The notes under the pieces are model-generated. The model had not been told where the DNA came from, ran no database searches, and was given only the letters and a program-made list of their open reading frames with translations. A DNA stretch of 64,000 nt. It comes from Candidula unifasciata (taxonomy: Eukaryota; Mollusca; Gastropoda; Stylommatophora; Geomitridae). Each line of letters starts with the position of its first letter. Positions within the stretch are counted from its first letter, which is position 1. The DNA is taken from NCBI GenBank assembly GCA_905116865.2, contig CAJHNH020006667.1, forward strand, positions 574,012 through 638,011, written 5' to 3'. The position numbers were made by a program, and so were the translations under genes. This document shows positions 33,876-45,892 of the stretch, one piece after another.

Positions 33876-34599
33876 ATGGTAAAAAAAAATATTCGAAATT
33901 TCTGTGCTTTCTTTAAATTATAAAATAATTATAATTATGCATTTGTACACTGAGTATTTCTTGTATATGTACCCATTCTGTACACTTTCTCCAAGTAAAT
34001 CAATCTCTATAACGATGTTTACATTCCACCTACCAACTGTTTCTATAGTAGTTTCTGCAGACCTCATTATATACGAATTCGATAACCGAACACATGTAAC
34101 TACATTGTCATATCTGACAACAGACTTCTGGCGTGGAAACATATTAATGATGTTTTCTGTCAATTTGCGTTTTTGTTATTTTCACAGATTTTTTTTTCGG
34201 TCGTGAAGATTTGATGAGGATGAAATGAAATTTCTTATTTTCATCAGTGGTAAATTTAGCCGGTATTTAGATATCTAAGTCATGCCACACTCTTCTAATT
34301 GCGAACGGTTTTTAAATTTACATGTATGGTCTTTTGTTGCAATTGTCTGTAATGCATTTAATATTATTTGCTCACGCTGATATCGTCTGTCCTTTAACAG
34401 GGTGCAGTAGAAGCAACAAGAACCGCGATATTTAGTTTTCCAAAGGGATCTTGTCTCCCTGCGCGACCCTGACAACGGGTGGGCAGGAAATTAACTATAT
34501 AGTTTATTGCAAGAGGTGGACCTTGAAACCAAGTGTTTAGTTTATGACACAGGTAGACCTGGAAATCAAGTGTTTAGTGTCTAACAGCAGGTGAGCCTG
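33876..34599. other. No recognisable gene
   Basis: A 66-residue minus-strand frame (34275-34475) is not recognisable. 'gtttagtttatgacacaggt' near 34538 is part of a ~45-bp imperfect triplet of repeats (34500-34625). Confidence 0.4.
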
Positions 34600-35588
34600 G
34601 AAACCAATTGTTCTTTTTATGACAATGAGTACAAGATCGCACTAGAATTCGTTCCAAAATCAGCATGTTTCGTTGTAAAGTGCCGCTTCACGTTTTCCTC
34701 CTTTACTGCCGACAGACACATGGTGCATAGCAAGCACATTTGTTTCGAATTAGCCATAGCTGGTGATATAAAAAAATACTTCAGTGTCCAGTCATTGTTG
34801 AACGTACGATTTTCACACTCCCACTTTGCTTTCTTACTAATACCAGCCATGGCATAAAGTATTTCACTGAATTATTTAAATTTGGATAATTTAAAACACT
34901 ATTACTGTTTCAGTTTGTTACTACACAATCGCGCCCGGCAGTCTACGTCTGTCTGTGACTTGCACACTAGACGTTTCCGAAAAATCTCATTATAATCTGA
35001 CAACAAGATCACTAGCAGGTGTTCTCCGGTGTCTAGTGTCACTAATGTTCTGCAGCATCCATTGTCGTTAGCGTTCGTGTACTAGTGGTCAACTTTTTTT
35101 TTAAAGTTCCTCGGTAATCTAAGCGCTAGCTATCTGGACCGGGCTTGTAATTCCATACGCCTCTTGTCAAATAAGTATCTCACCTTCATTGACTGTCCAG
35201 TGTAGCGACTGCTTCCTACCGTGGTTACTTGATACTTTCTAGCCTAAGCCTATCTTATTACCTTAGGCTCCATACAGGCGAGTTCTGCTATTTGAAGTAA
35301 GTTTTTCCATGAACTAATTACATTTTCATGCCTAATACATTCCCGCAGTTGTGGTATTGTCGGTTCATGCGCCCGTTCCCTTCTATCTTCTTATTTAGAG
35401 ATCCCTGACAAACATTTCCTATTGCCACATTCGACAACACTGGTTTTTGAAGATTTTTGCAGAAACATTGATTGATTAAACAATTTCTTTCTTTCAATAT
35501 ACTACATTATAGTTGCAACGATCGGCGGGCCGCTTGCTAGTTCTTCACGGGCCAGATCTGGTCCGCGGCCGCCAGTTGAATAGCCCTG
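34600..35588 (-). mobile_element. hAT transposon 5' end with BED-like zinc-finger ORF
   Basis: The right edge, read on the minus strand, is cagggctattcaactggcgg (ending at 35588), typical of hAT terminal repeats. It is followed by 'ccagatctggcccgtgaaga', a common subterminal pattern. Inside, 34617-34850 is a 77-residue frame with a genuine ATG. It reads FNNDWTLKYFFI, then CLLC..C, then VKRHFTTKHADF, the N-terminal BED/C2H2-like DNA-binding finger of hAT transposases (GTF2IRD2/ZBED5-like group). The catalytic core is missing. It abuts a LINE-H tail at 35589, consistent with insertion into or next to that LINE. Confidence 0.7.
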
Positions 35589-35715
35589 TTCTAGACAGTT
35601 TGACATCATGGCATGGAGGATCATCAGGGTGGACTGAAAGTACGCGAGACCATCAGCTGTACATTTAACGACTATAAACGCCACACAGCATGGACTTTAC
35701 GAAGAAGAAGAGATT
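35589..35715 (+). mobile_element. LINE-H tail
   Basis: 'ctagacagtttgacatcatg' and 'catggaggatcatcagggtg' follow the ILDSL..WHGG region of LINE-H, ending 'catggactttacgaagaaga'. Confidence 0.7.
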
Positions 35716-36819
35716 AAAAAAGTAAAGATAATCACCATATATGATCCAGTCAAGCTGATTATCTAAAAGCAATGATCGAACGATCGAGATACATTAGTTA
35801 TCCAATCTACAGATTATCTCAGCCAATTGAGGATAATTAACTGGTACATTCGTGTACCATTTTGCCGATAATTAGAAGATTAATCAACCATATTTATGTA
35901 TCCTGGCCTTATTTTAAAGCTTGTTTTCCATCATCTATTAACTTTTTTCGGCAGCAACCAATTTATGATATGTTTCTTGGTATTAAAACAGAAACAAATT
36001 ATGTTATTTGGATTTTCTATCTCAAACTAATTGATATATAAGCATGTATCCTGAGTTAAAATTCTGTTTGTGGAGGCGGTGCTGGGAAAAGGGGGAGGGG
36101 GGGGGGGGGCTGTAGTGTCTCTTTTGAAAGACTTCAGAGGTAAGTATTGACTGCTCTCCAGCAAATGTTTTTGTGACGGTATATGTTAAAGAAACAACTG
36201 TTTGTTTATGAAAGGGGTGCAAGATTAAATGAAAAGTTAAATACTGCAATATAGGCTTTAGGCGATCGATAGAACGAACCAAACTACATTGATTATGTAT
36301 GCAGCAACAGCTTCTGTACAATATTTTACAAGTAAAGACACAATTCGAACATATCTGTGTCTCTGCACGTGCCATTTTATTGGATACATATAAAGGCGGG
36401 TGAATAAATTAATCATAAACATATGCTATTCGTGGGCGCTGATAAAACGAAAACAAAGGGAAGGGGGTGAAAACAAAAGGGGGGAGTCCTCCTATTATTT
36501 TCTATAGGAAAGTGTCCTCAAGGTAGCATTAACCCTGTTTAACAGCTTAATAATAATACTAATAACAATGAGTTGAATGTCAAATCAGTTTTATAATATA
36601 TGTGAAATAATATGATATGCATAGACACATACTCAGAAAGAGAACAACATTAGGTAGCTCGCGTCATCACAAATTTAGGATGTTGGCTCAGTCAAAATTC
36701 TTTTATGGGGTCAGTGGCCTTCAGCATTGTAAAGCCCTGATATGAAATGTCATTTTTATATTCAGTGTATGCATCTTCGCTTGTATTCTCCTTGTCTATT
36801 ATTTTAAAATTTTTTTAAT
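35716..36819. other. No recognisable gene; G-run at 36096-36109
   Basis: A 117-residue minus-strand frame at 36022-36375 shows no motif. The G-run lies within G-rich sequence. Otherwise nothing. Confidence 0.45.
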
Positions 36820-37060
36820 GTGCAGGGGCACACTTAGATAGTCGTAGTCTGAAAAGAATGGTGCTGCAACGGGGACTGACTAGAGAGAGGATTTGGCCAA
36901 CACTCTAAACTTAGAGGACACGCAGAACGCACTTACAGTCAGAATGTTATTGGTACCATCAGAGTGGGAACTCCTCTTTAGCTGCTGAAAATGGAACCGG
37001 AGCTCTTATGGGAATGTCCCCAGTGCAATGATGTCTGTTCTTAAAACTCAACTAATGATA
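36820..37060 (+). mobile_element. LINE RNase H-distal tail with CxxC motif
   Basis: Aligns with 56.74-56.98 kb ('gcacacttagat', 'atggtgcaac', 'ttagctgctga'). 'ctcttatgggaatgtcccca' reads LLWECP, followed by QCNDVC, the C-terminal zinc motif of Jockey/I-type LINEs. Heavily degraded. Confidence 0.6.
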
Positions 37061-37105
37061 TTGTCATTTTTTTCCTGTTTTTAAAATTTGTTGTCTGGAA
37101 ATATT

Positions 37106-37312
37106 GTCGGCTGTGTGGTTAAGTCGATGCTAACGCTTCATAATGCCCGGATGCCAGGTTCGATCCCAGCTGTATGCCATGCGCCTAGCGTTGGTTTCGA
37201 CAGTGATATCTAGAAAGCCGACCGTCCAGTAAGCAATGGCAAACTACTGGACGTAATTTGCCTAGAAAAACCAAACAGCCAGTGGCTGTTGGGGTTGGTT
37301 CTGCAACGTCCT
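37106..37312 (+). mobile_element. SINE-D copy
   Basis: 'gtcggctgtgtggttaagtc' head, B-box ggttcgatccc, 'agcaatggcaaactactgga' body and 'ggttctgcaacgtcctg' end, as in the 2.9-kb copy. Confidence 0.85.
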
Positions 37313-37869
37313 GTAAACTAATCTGTTTGGAAATAATAATTCTGAAATGTTATCATCCTCCTCATTGTATGCCTCTTCGCTTATATTTTCTTTGTATGTT
37401 ATTTTTTTTAAAGTATGTGGAAAAGAATAGGAAAGAGCTCACATTTGTGTAGTTGTCACATACTTTTGATTGAAAACGTCTTAGTTACACTAAGCTGGCT
37501 ATGTGCATAAATGCCGGAAGGCTTGCATCGCGGAGTTCTTATTCATTGCACAGTTTGACGTACTAGACATCAAAGAAAGATTAAGTGCCCGTTTATAATG
37601 GTAGTAGGAAATATCCAGCCAGGATGCCTGCTTCTAACATCTGACAAAGTAACAACAAATTGCCGCTCATGTCACAGCCTTTGCTAATCGACTTAGTTTT
37701 ATATTCATCGACCTGAGCTCAGAAGATGAAAGAAATCTAAGGAAACACGTGTCTTTTGTCTAGACAGGATCATGGAAAGATCATTGATATGGATGAATAC
37801 TTCCATCAAGCAACCTTTAGTCGAGCGTACAGATTTACAGACACAGAACACATATTACAGAAAAGGCTT
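37313..37869. other. No recognisable gene
   Basis: Nothing supportable seen. Confidence 0.5.
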
Positions 37870-38265
37870 TAGAAGTAAGGTTTTCTAAACACTTTATCAA
37901 ATGACTTCTTTTTTTCCCCCTTTGTCATCTCGCTGATACCAGTTTGTATCCCATTGTAATGGTTTTCTGTATTTGTTTTGCGCTTCTCAGATGGTTCAGG
38001 CGATGGACTGCTTATCATTTGGCACGTTTCAGCTACACTATTTATCCATCTCTTCCTTGGTCTTTCTCTCAACTTCCTCCCAGATATTTTGCTGTAAAAC
38101 GTCTCATATGCAGTTTGGTCTGGCTGCATTCTCACTACCTGGCCGAACCATTTCATTCTTTGTGTCAGATTAATCCAAACAAGAATTATCGCAACTTTCT
38201 CTCTCTTTCTCTTATTCATAACCTTGTCCCTTTTTGTGTTGTTGTTGACTTTACGTAGACAGCTC
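37870..38265 (-). mobile_element. LINE C-terminus, third family
   Basis: Minus strand reads MKWFGQVVRMQPDQTAYETF, YSKISGRKLRERPRKRW and INSVAETCQM in one 132-codon frame. This is a standard RTE/CR1-like C-terminus, distinct from LINE-H and from the 32-kb and 25-kb copies. Confidence 0.75.
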
Positions 38266-39003
38266 ATTTCACATGTATTTATATTCTATTCTAGTTTCCT
38301 ATTGCCAGTCTGATATCCACAAGTGTCTGTCCTATTATTCAATATTTCTGTGTGTAGTAGCAATCAAATACACCACTGCCGGCTTGGTAGGCCCTCACGT
38401 AGGTCAAGTGACATATACTGAAGTAACATCGCATAACAGTAGATATTATATAGTAGGTTATTCTCGAAGGTGATATCGGCAGTCACACGTTACTCATACA
38501 CAGGTATTTCTACCTGTTTTGCAATCAAACTGTATGGTAACAGGCGAGCTACAGGGGCATCCTCGCTGAGAAAAATTGAAATTGAAAACTCAACAACTCA
38601 GCTGAACACTTTGGCCAAGTTGACCAAGTAGTTCGTCGCATTAACAAGAGTTTAGGCGCTAGTGGTGATCACTCTAAGCACCTGTTTTAATTGTAGAGGT
38701 TAAGGGTAACTTGTATTCACCCCTTGATTTCTATGTCAGTTTGGTATTTTCAATTAAGAATTTTTTTTTTAAATTTAGATTAAATTATGTTGTGGTATAC
38801 AGTAGTACCTCGACGTTGTATTTTAATTAGTTTTTGACTGTGGCTTGAATCTAAAAAAGAAGTTCGTATCTGAAAACCCAATTTCCCATAACGTTATACG
38901 GTTCCACATTATGTCGAGTATGGATCTGTTTACGGTCAGTTTTTAACTAATAGGATTTTCAGAGTGATAAACCAAGAGATATTTGTTTCTTCTTTTTCTT
39001 TCC
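38266..39003. other. Mostly no feature; pogo/Tigger-like terminus at 38799-38920
   Basis: 'tacagtagtacctcgacgtt' at about 38799 resembles the 'TACAGTAGAACCTCG' end of the Tigger-like element at 45.9 kb. No second end was found. Confidence 0.4.
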
Positions 39004-39020
39004 TTTTTTTTTCCTTGGTG

Positions 39021-39057
39021 TTTTTTTTTTTTTTTTTTGGGGGGGGGGGGGGGGGGG
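39021..39057 (+). repeat. T18-G19 run
   Basis: Eighteen T followed directly by nineteen G. Confidence 0.95.
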
Positions 39058-39479
39058 TGGTCTTGAGATCACCATTGTCTCTGGCAAAAAAGAGCAAAAT
39101 TAGTCTGTATAAAAAGAAGAACTTCACAGGTAAGCAAGCAGAGTAGGAGCTTCACCGATCATCAGTAAAAGTGTTCCTAGTCGACAACTGTTTCAGCCCA
39201 TTGACTTCCTTTACAATCTCGGAGGCTCTACCGACCTGGGTCATGACCCTACTAGGCCTCTGACATTTCCTGCTACGCGTAGCCGATAATCGAAATCGGA
39301 CAACACGAAGGAATGGTTTTTCAACTAGTATTTTAAAGTTTGTGTTTTATATAAATGTGTCGCTGCGGTAGCAAATTATTCACCTAACTTTACGACCAGA
39401 GTGACAAGCTTACGGTTGGCTCTTCGATTAGATGTTAGACTTTGGCAAATGTCAGAGAGACATTGGCAAACGTTTTTGT

Positions 39480-42180
39480 CAGACACTTTAAAGCGATGTT
39501 AAGTTATTTTCCACTAGAGGTCAGGAACAATCTACCCAGGCCCATCTCCCACGACGTTCCGTTTTGTCCAAAGCCAGCTTGAAGCCCTTTCTCCTGCTTC
39601 GCGAAACTTTAGTTTTCGTTCATTTCCTCGCAAGCCCATGTGCTTTTGTACATTGTATGTGGCAGTGGAGATAAGACCTCTTGCGCATATCTCGACGGCG
39701 AAGATTTCTTACTCCTCAGACCGGTCACCAGATCGCAGTACTTTTCAAGCTTGTACAAGTGATTTTCTTCCAGCAGCGCCGCACAGAATGTTAAGATCTA
39801 TTGGAATGAGCTGGCGTTTTTCTACAGAGTGGAGCACCAGGTCTGGTCTTAGGGCGGTCTTTCGGATTGATTCTGGGTACTTTTCGAAAGCGGCAGGTCG
39901 ACCACAAGTAACCGGTCCCTCGCATAGTCAATTATTGATAGAGCATATGCAACTTTTTTTTTTTTTATCTTTAGAGATCTGCCCAGCCTTAAGAAAGCGC
40001 ATGGTTGGGGGGGGGGGGGGGGGCGGCATAAGAACTAGCTCTTGCGTTGGCCCTCATCCTGGCTTGATCCACAACATCCGCTAACTCTTTCAGGACTTTA
40101 TTGAGGTGCAAGAGTATACCTGTTTGGTCTAGGGCTTTCCTGCAGGTGGACAATACTAGCTTGAATGCCTGCTTCGCTCTGCATAGTGGACACGTCAGAT
40201 CTGTGGCCACATGCCATTTCAGCATATTGACGTCAGAGGGTAACACATCATATGCAGATCTCATGACAAAACTCAATAGCAGCTCGGTCATTTGCCAGAT
40301 TTTACCCAATATAAGTATTTGTGGCAAGGCGTCTCCAGGCCGATCCATTGGCGTTGCTGTGACTGTTGAACCGCTTTTTTTAAAACCCGAAATCTATTTT
40401 TGGTGTCCCTTATCTGCTGTATTACAATATCTCTGCGTGTTTTCGCCGAGGCTTTAACCTTACCACAGGCCGCGTCTGTCGGCTTGTGTGTAACCTCGCA
40501 ATTGTAGTGCATTCTGAGCAGATTCTAATGCACTTTCGACCATTTTTTACCTGTCTAAAGAGCGGGCTGGACAGCTGACACTGTGGGATCTCTAGCTCGA
40601 GTCTGCCCTTGCCGACTTTAAACTCTTCGGTTAATGACTTGAATGAAGCACCAGCTCAGCCTGTTTGCAATAGAGAACCACATCCGTCAGACAAGTCGGC
40701 GCTCCAAGCCACTTTCTCATGACAGTGTTGATTTTTGTCTTCATAGTCTTCCCTGCACTTGTGCCTACCTCGTACACAAGCAGCGGCCGGAAAATCTTTG
40801 GAATCAACATGAACTGGAGACACCAAACCTTGAACTTTCCGATCAACCTTCATTGCTCGATAGCAAGAAGGCCTCTTGACAGTGACTCGTATATACGCCG
40901 GACTTTCATTCTTTTAGATGACTTCAAATCACAGACGCGTCCAAGGCTCTTCACTGGTTCCTCTAGAACCGTGGGGATCTTTTCTTTGCCCCGTGAAACT
41001 GATTGTCGTCGCTTTAATTTTCTGGATAGATAGACTCCTGGACTTCGGAAGCTTGAATTCCATGCCGCACCATTACCATTCAACCCCGCGATGTCATATC
41101 ATCCATAAATGTTCTCAGTGGCGGCATCCAGTGATCACCAGTTTGTAGGCCCTGACCGACGCCGGCAGCCCCATGTAACAAGACCTGCATCACGGCCATA
41201 ACGAACAGTAGTGATGAAATCGAATATCCCATTGCTATCCTAACCTAGTCCATCTCTTAATAAATGTAGGGGTAGTAAAGCGTATGGCGAACTTTTAGAA
41301 ATATTGCTCAATCATTCTGGTGATCTATGTCGGTACGTAGAACTTGCGAATGGTCTGCCACAATAGCTTATAAGGTACCGACCCATAGGCGTTGGCTAGG
41401 TCCAGCCATATCACATGCAATAAGGTTCTCTCTGCCGTAGCTCTCTGGATAGACTTCCAGATCATGGTCGCATGCTCTATGGGGAAGAATACCTGCCCTC
41501 AACGTTCAATAGCGAGATGGACCTAATTGGGACAGACTGGTGGAGTCTCGCTCCCTTGGGAATGTAGACTCAGTTGGTTTTCTGCCACTTGGTACATATG
41601 TAATTTCGACTCCAAGGTAGTCGAAGCAGGCGGTGAAGCATTCTGAGGGCATTTGGACAATGTTTGTACAACGCGTACAGGACGAAATTGGGTCCTGGAA
41701 CTAATTTGCCGCTGGCTTTTTTTTCACAACTTTTTCGACCAAGATTTGGCTGCTTGAACAGGCCTCGGAAATACTGGAACGGCACCCTAAAGAACCTTTT
41801 ACGTTCAATTTTGGTTCTTCGTTTGTTCTTACAGAAACTCTCAGCGCGACAGAGGTCACTGTACCTGGCAATCAGACCTCGTACAGTCCCTCCAGTTCGC
41901 TGACTGCTGCGGCTTTGTACCGTTTTCTAATTGTGTTCTTGTCTGCTCGGCACCTCTCAATATCTTTCTGCCTTCTGATTGTTTCGCGTCTGACACCCTG
42001 GCTGCGTCTTCTCGAATGTTCGAAACTTGAAGGCACAGTGAATGTAAACTATATCACACAATCTTTTTAGCTTGTCACTAAGCGACTTTTTCCTAAGTTC
42101 ACCATTTATAACCCCACAAAGAATACCATGTACCATACATCTTGCACCACGACAACCTAACGTTTGCTGATAGAAACCCG
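39480..42180 (-). mobile_element. R2/NeSL-like LINE remnant with C-terminal endonuclease
   Basis: Minus strand, 5' to 3': a basic region with VPFQYFRGLFKQPNLG (about 41.77 kb), SGKLVPGPNFVLYALYKHCP (RT motif 1, 41.7 kb) and an ISLLNVEG motif near 41.5 kb. Then come TFMDDMT (catalytic palm, 41098-41109), KFKVWCLQFMLIPKIFRPLL with RKWLGAPTCLT (40.7-40.85 kb) and SAYDVLPS followed by CPLC...VLSTC (40142-40192). The last is RPDLVLHSVEKR...IPID (39790-39850), a PD-X14-D signature. This fits LINEs with a C-terminal restriction-like endonuclease (R2/NeSL/CRE superfamily). The His of the usual CCHC finger is lost. Many frameshifts and stops, and a gap of roughly 70 residues before RT motif 1, show a dead copy. 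Clade assignment below superfamily is uncertain. Confidence 0.72.
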
Positions 42181-42305
42181 AAAGCAAAGATGCGCCTCTG
42201 TGACAGACGGATAGGGGCTCTCCGATGAGTGGGGATCACTATTCCCGAAGTTCCAAGACAACTCACGTGCTACCGAAGTAGCCTTGCACCGACGCTTAGT
42301 ACCAC

Positions 42306-42478
<173 letters not shown>

Positions 42479-42479
42479 A

Positions 42480-43455
42480 ACAACAAGCAGCAATCAGAGC
42501 AGCTGGTGAAACATCTGATCGGTTAGAGGTGAAAAGAGGAGTGAGGCGTGGGTGCATTCTCTCACCATACCTATTCAATAAAAACGCAGAAAATAAAATG
42601 AGAAATGTCAAAAATGACCATACATGTGACAGTTATGATCCGCTCAAAATTTGTGGCAACCCTATTCCGGAACTTCGCTTCGCAGATGACACACTCCTCC
42701 TTTCGAACACCGTAAAAGGATCAGAAAATGTAATATTGTCTGTCCAAAAGCACAGTGAAGATCAAAATCTGTTCTTGAATCTAAAGAAACGAAAAAAATG
42801 TCCACAGATAAAACTGGCTGTCACCAAAAAATAACAATGAACGGTGAAGAAATTGAAAATGTCACAAGGCTCTATAATAAATAGCAATGGAGACTGTTTG
42901 ACAGAAATTAAAAGGAGGATGGCCATGGCAATGGCAAAGATTAAACAGCCTAAAAAGTCTTTGGTTAAGCACCAACAAGGAGATCAAAATTAGAATTTTG
43001 AGAGCATGCATCTTCCCTGCAGCGACATACGGATGTGAGTCGTGGACTATCTCCCAGTCCTTAAGAAAGAGAATAGGAGCTCTTGAGCTAAAAGTCTATA
43101 GAAAGATTCTCAAAATATCTTGGACAAAAAAAAACAAAAAAAAGGAGAAATACTGACATATTGAAAGATCTCAACATTAAGGAAGACTGGCTAATAAACA
43201 GCATCTTTTCTCGGAAGCTGAAATATTTTGATTATATCAAGTGCCACAACGGATTAGAAAAAAAATATAGCAGAGGGCATGGTCCCAGAAAGGAGGGGCA
43301 GGGGTCGACCAACACGAAGATAAGCACAGGATATAAGTGACTCCTTGAGTATGAAAGTGCATGAGGCGGGAGAGCTGGCGAGAGATCGAGTTTCTTTCAG
43401 GCAGACTGTGATGAGAGCGACGTTCTGCAAAGGACCTGCTACATAATGATGATGA
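42480..43455 (+). mobile_element. LINE-I: RT palm and C-terminus
   Basis: A 201-codon frame covers EQQAAIRAAGETSDRLEVKR (the 'VKRGVRQGC' palm entrance, here GVRRGC), LSPYLFN and ELRFADDTLLLS (FADD intact at 42679-42690). It stops at 42832. Degenerate LINE continues: 'YGCESWT'-like (near 43032), RKILKISWTK (near 43105), KAGELARDR-like 'EAGELARDRVSFRQTVMRAT' (near 43370-43420), then an ATG repeat. Endonuclease and RT fingers are missing; many stops after 42832. Same family as the 9.7 and 10.3 kb pieces. Confidence 0.82.
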
Positions 43456-43457
43456 TG

Positions 43458-43558
<101 letters not shown>

Positions 43559-44569
43559 CGCTTTACTTTACATTTAGGTAGGGCTTATATCTAGAGCATC
43601 CATAATAATCAATCCAGGGCTAACTATTGGGCTTGTTTTTACTTTCAGGGAAAAACGATTATTGACATACTTACCCTTTAAATTATTATTACACCTGCAG
43701 CTCATTAATCCAGGCTGCCACATTAAACTATGTGCTTTGATCATACTTGATCTAAATTGTCCAATGTGATTGTTACCTTATACTGTCTAACTTTTAACTC
43801 GAATTCAGCTAAGAATAATTGTACATTATTCTCTCTAATTATCAATTAAACTCATATATAAGGACACTTATCAAGTATGATAATTACAAATGTAGCTCAG
43901 CTATTTACGATAACTGTTACTTCAAAGTAATGTGTTTTTTTTTATTTTTTATAAATTAAGCTTAGCTTTTCAAACTAATTCTTCCGTTAGCCTAATCTTT
44001 TAGTTACAACGTCAATCCAAATTGTATTTACCTACTACTGTCTTAAAGATCATTTGAAGTTTAACTATCAATGCTAATTCCTATATTTACCTACTTTTTT
44101 AATTATTATACTATTTCAAATCAAACTACATTAACAAGTTGTCCTAATTTTAATTTGAAATGTATCTGCCATAGCTTATTTCTTCATCAATCTACTCTCT
44201 TAATTATGACTTCTACTCAGACTTCATTAACTAGCCGTCCTTTTTTTTTTTTTTTTTTTTTTTAAGTTTAGCTATCAAAGCGAACCTATTTTTATTACGA
44301 TTTTACCTCAAACTTGCATTTACCTACTGTCGTAATTGCAAATCACTTTAAACTACATTAACCTACTGTTTTAATTACGATCTTGAGTTCAATCTGTCCA
44401 AGATAATCATTTCATTACCTGGATATCAGAATCGTAGCATGAAATCAGACTGTCCTACAGATTATTTAACGCTAAACCATTATCTCAGAATTATAACTGG
44501 AGTTCCAAACATGCAAGGTTTCAGAAGCGATGACACATTTAATGAGAATGCGAAAGGAAATCTCCAACT
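43559..44569. other. No recognisable gene; AT-rich, possibly degenerate tandem
   Basis: 'tttacctact', 'taattatta/cga' and 'actacattaa' recur between about 43690 and 44400 at irregular ~50-100 bp intervals, suggesting an old decayed tandem array. T-run at 44240-44263. Confidence 0.35.
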
Positions 44570-44818
44570 GCCAATTACTGCCTTTATCATACTATTTTGT
44601 GGTGCGGGCAAAGGGGAGGGGGGGGGGGGGTTGGACGTCATTGGGCTTGAGGATTTACGGCAGCGTGGCTAATGCTGTCGCCACGACTGTGCAGGGGAGG
44701 ATTTTATTTTGCTTCCGACAGTAACAAAATCACCAGCCCTTGAACCCGGGTCTCCCGCTTAAGAGCCCAGGGTCCTAAACCCTCGGACAGCCGCTCCTCA
44801 ATAGGACATCAGTCATTC
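44570..44818 (-). mobile_element. SINE-B copy
   Basis: 'attactgcctttatcatact' tail, G-run (44619-44630), 'gtggctaatgctgtcgccac' body, B-box complement 'gaacccgggtctcccgctta', 'cggacagccgctcctc' head. Confidence 0.9.
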
Positions 44819-45189
44819 TAAAATATTCCAAGGGGCTGGGAACCTCAGGCAGCCCAGTGTTTGTTTACTGTACAATAAATGATACTGATACTGTTTTCAA
44901 TGGCAGAAGATATAGTGACATTTTTGAAATGATATGATATAAATTAAGCATACTGTGTGCACGTATATACACACAACACACAAGTTTGTACATGATTATT
45001 GTGTCCCTTAGTACCTTCAGAAATTTTCTAGGAGGTGCTCAAACACTCCACATTTATTGTTGTGTTGTGGGTCCCAGATTGTTACTGTCAGAAAATACAT
45101 CCTGTTTATGAGTACAAGTCTCTTTTGGGTTTCATACAGATATTATAAAAAACAGAAAGTGTTTTTATCACACTGTCATCCTTCTAGAA
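44819..45189. other. No recognisable gene
   Basis: Nothing supportable seen. Confidence 0.5.
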
Positions 45190-45890
45190 TCTTTCTAGAA
45201 TCATACTTGTTAAGCGAAACACTCGTTATACGAAACAAATTTTCTCATATAAACTAATGTAAAATACGATAATGCGTTCCATGTCGAAAAAATTACTCAC
45301 AAAATGCTATGTATAACGTTTATTCAAAGAAAATTATGTACATATTGTTAAGGAGAGTGAATCATCTTCATCTTTTCTTTAAACGCGGAACGAACCCACC
45401 TGGAATTGGAAAATAAAAATGTGAAATAATTACGATACATAGCTAATTATTTTTTACTAGGAAGATCTCCAGAGACATTTGTTTTTGCAGACCCTTCAAA
45501 ATTTGGCGAAAATGCGACACAGCATTATCATTAAATAAATTTGCAACGCGCATAGCCACTTTATTATGAGGGTGATGCTTCACAATGTAAGATGCAACAG
45601 TTTGCCATGCTTTCAGCATGTCTCTTATTTCGCCAGAAGATTGTTGCTTTATATCACAATATAACAAAAGTTTGAGAAATTGTGTGATCATAAACGACAC
45701 TACGATTCGACTGGAACGAGTGCTAAACATAGACTGATGTAACATGCGCACAATCCGGGATTTCCCCTCTCCTCGCCACTCGTTATGTGAAACATCGCTC
45801 GTTAAGCGAGTCGTTTTTTTTTTACAATTTGTTTTGCTCGTTATGCGAGTTACTCGTTATGAGAGGTGCTCGTTGAGCGAGGTTCTACTG
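45190..45890 (-). mobile_element. Tigger/pogo-like transposon remnant, ~700 bp
   Basis: The right end on the minus strand is cagtagaacctcgctcaacg, flanked by TA. Repeated 'cgagt/cgttatgcgag' motifs lie in the subterminal region (45775-45885). A degraded partner lies at 45195-45240 (gttaagcgaaacactcgtta). Inside, 45443-45751 encodes 102 residues: EIRDMLKAWQTVASYIVKHH, then RVANLFNDNAVSHFRQILKG and QKQMSLEIFL. This resembles the C-terminal tail of Tigger (TIGD1-like) transposases, ending in a stop as expected. The DNA-binding and DDE regions are absent, so this is an internally deleted copy. Confidence 0.7.
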
Positions 45891-45892
45891 TA

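Noticed and set aside
36022..36375. 117-residue minus-strand frame
   Set aside because: No motif, contains a poly-Pro from a G-run; not supported.
39480..42180. Endogenous retrovirus or LTR element
   Set aside because: RT motifs are of non-LTR type, there is no protease, integrase or LTR, and the C-terminal endonuclease follows a CCHC-type finger.
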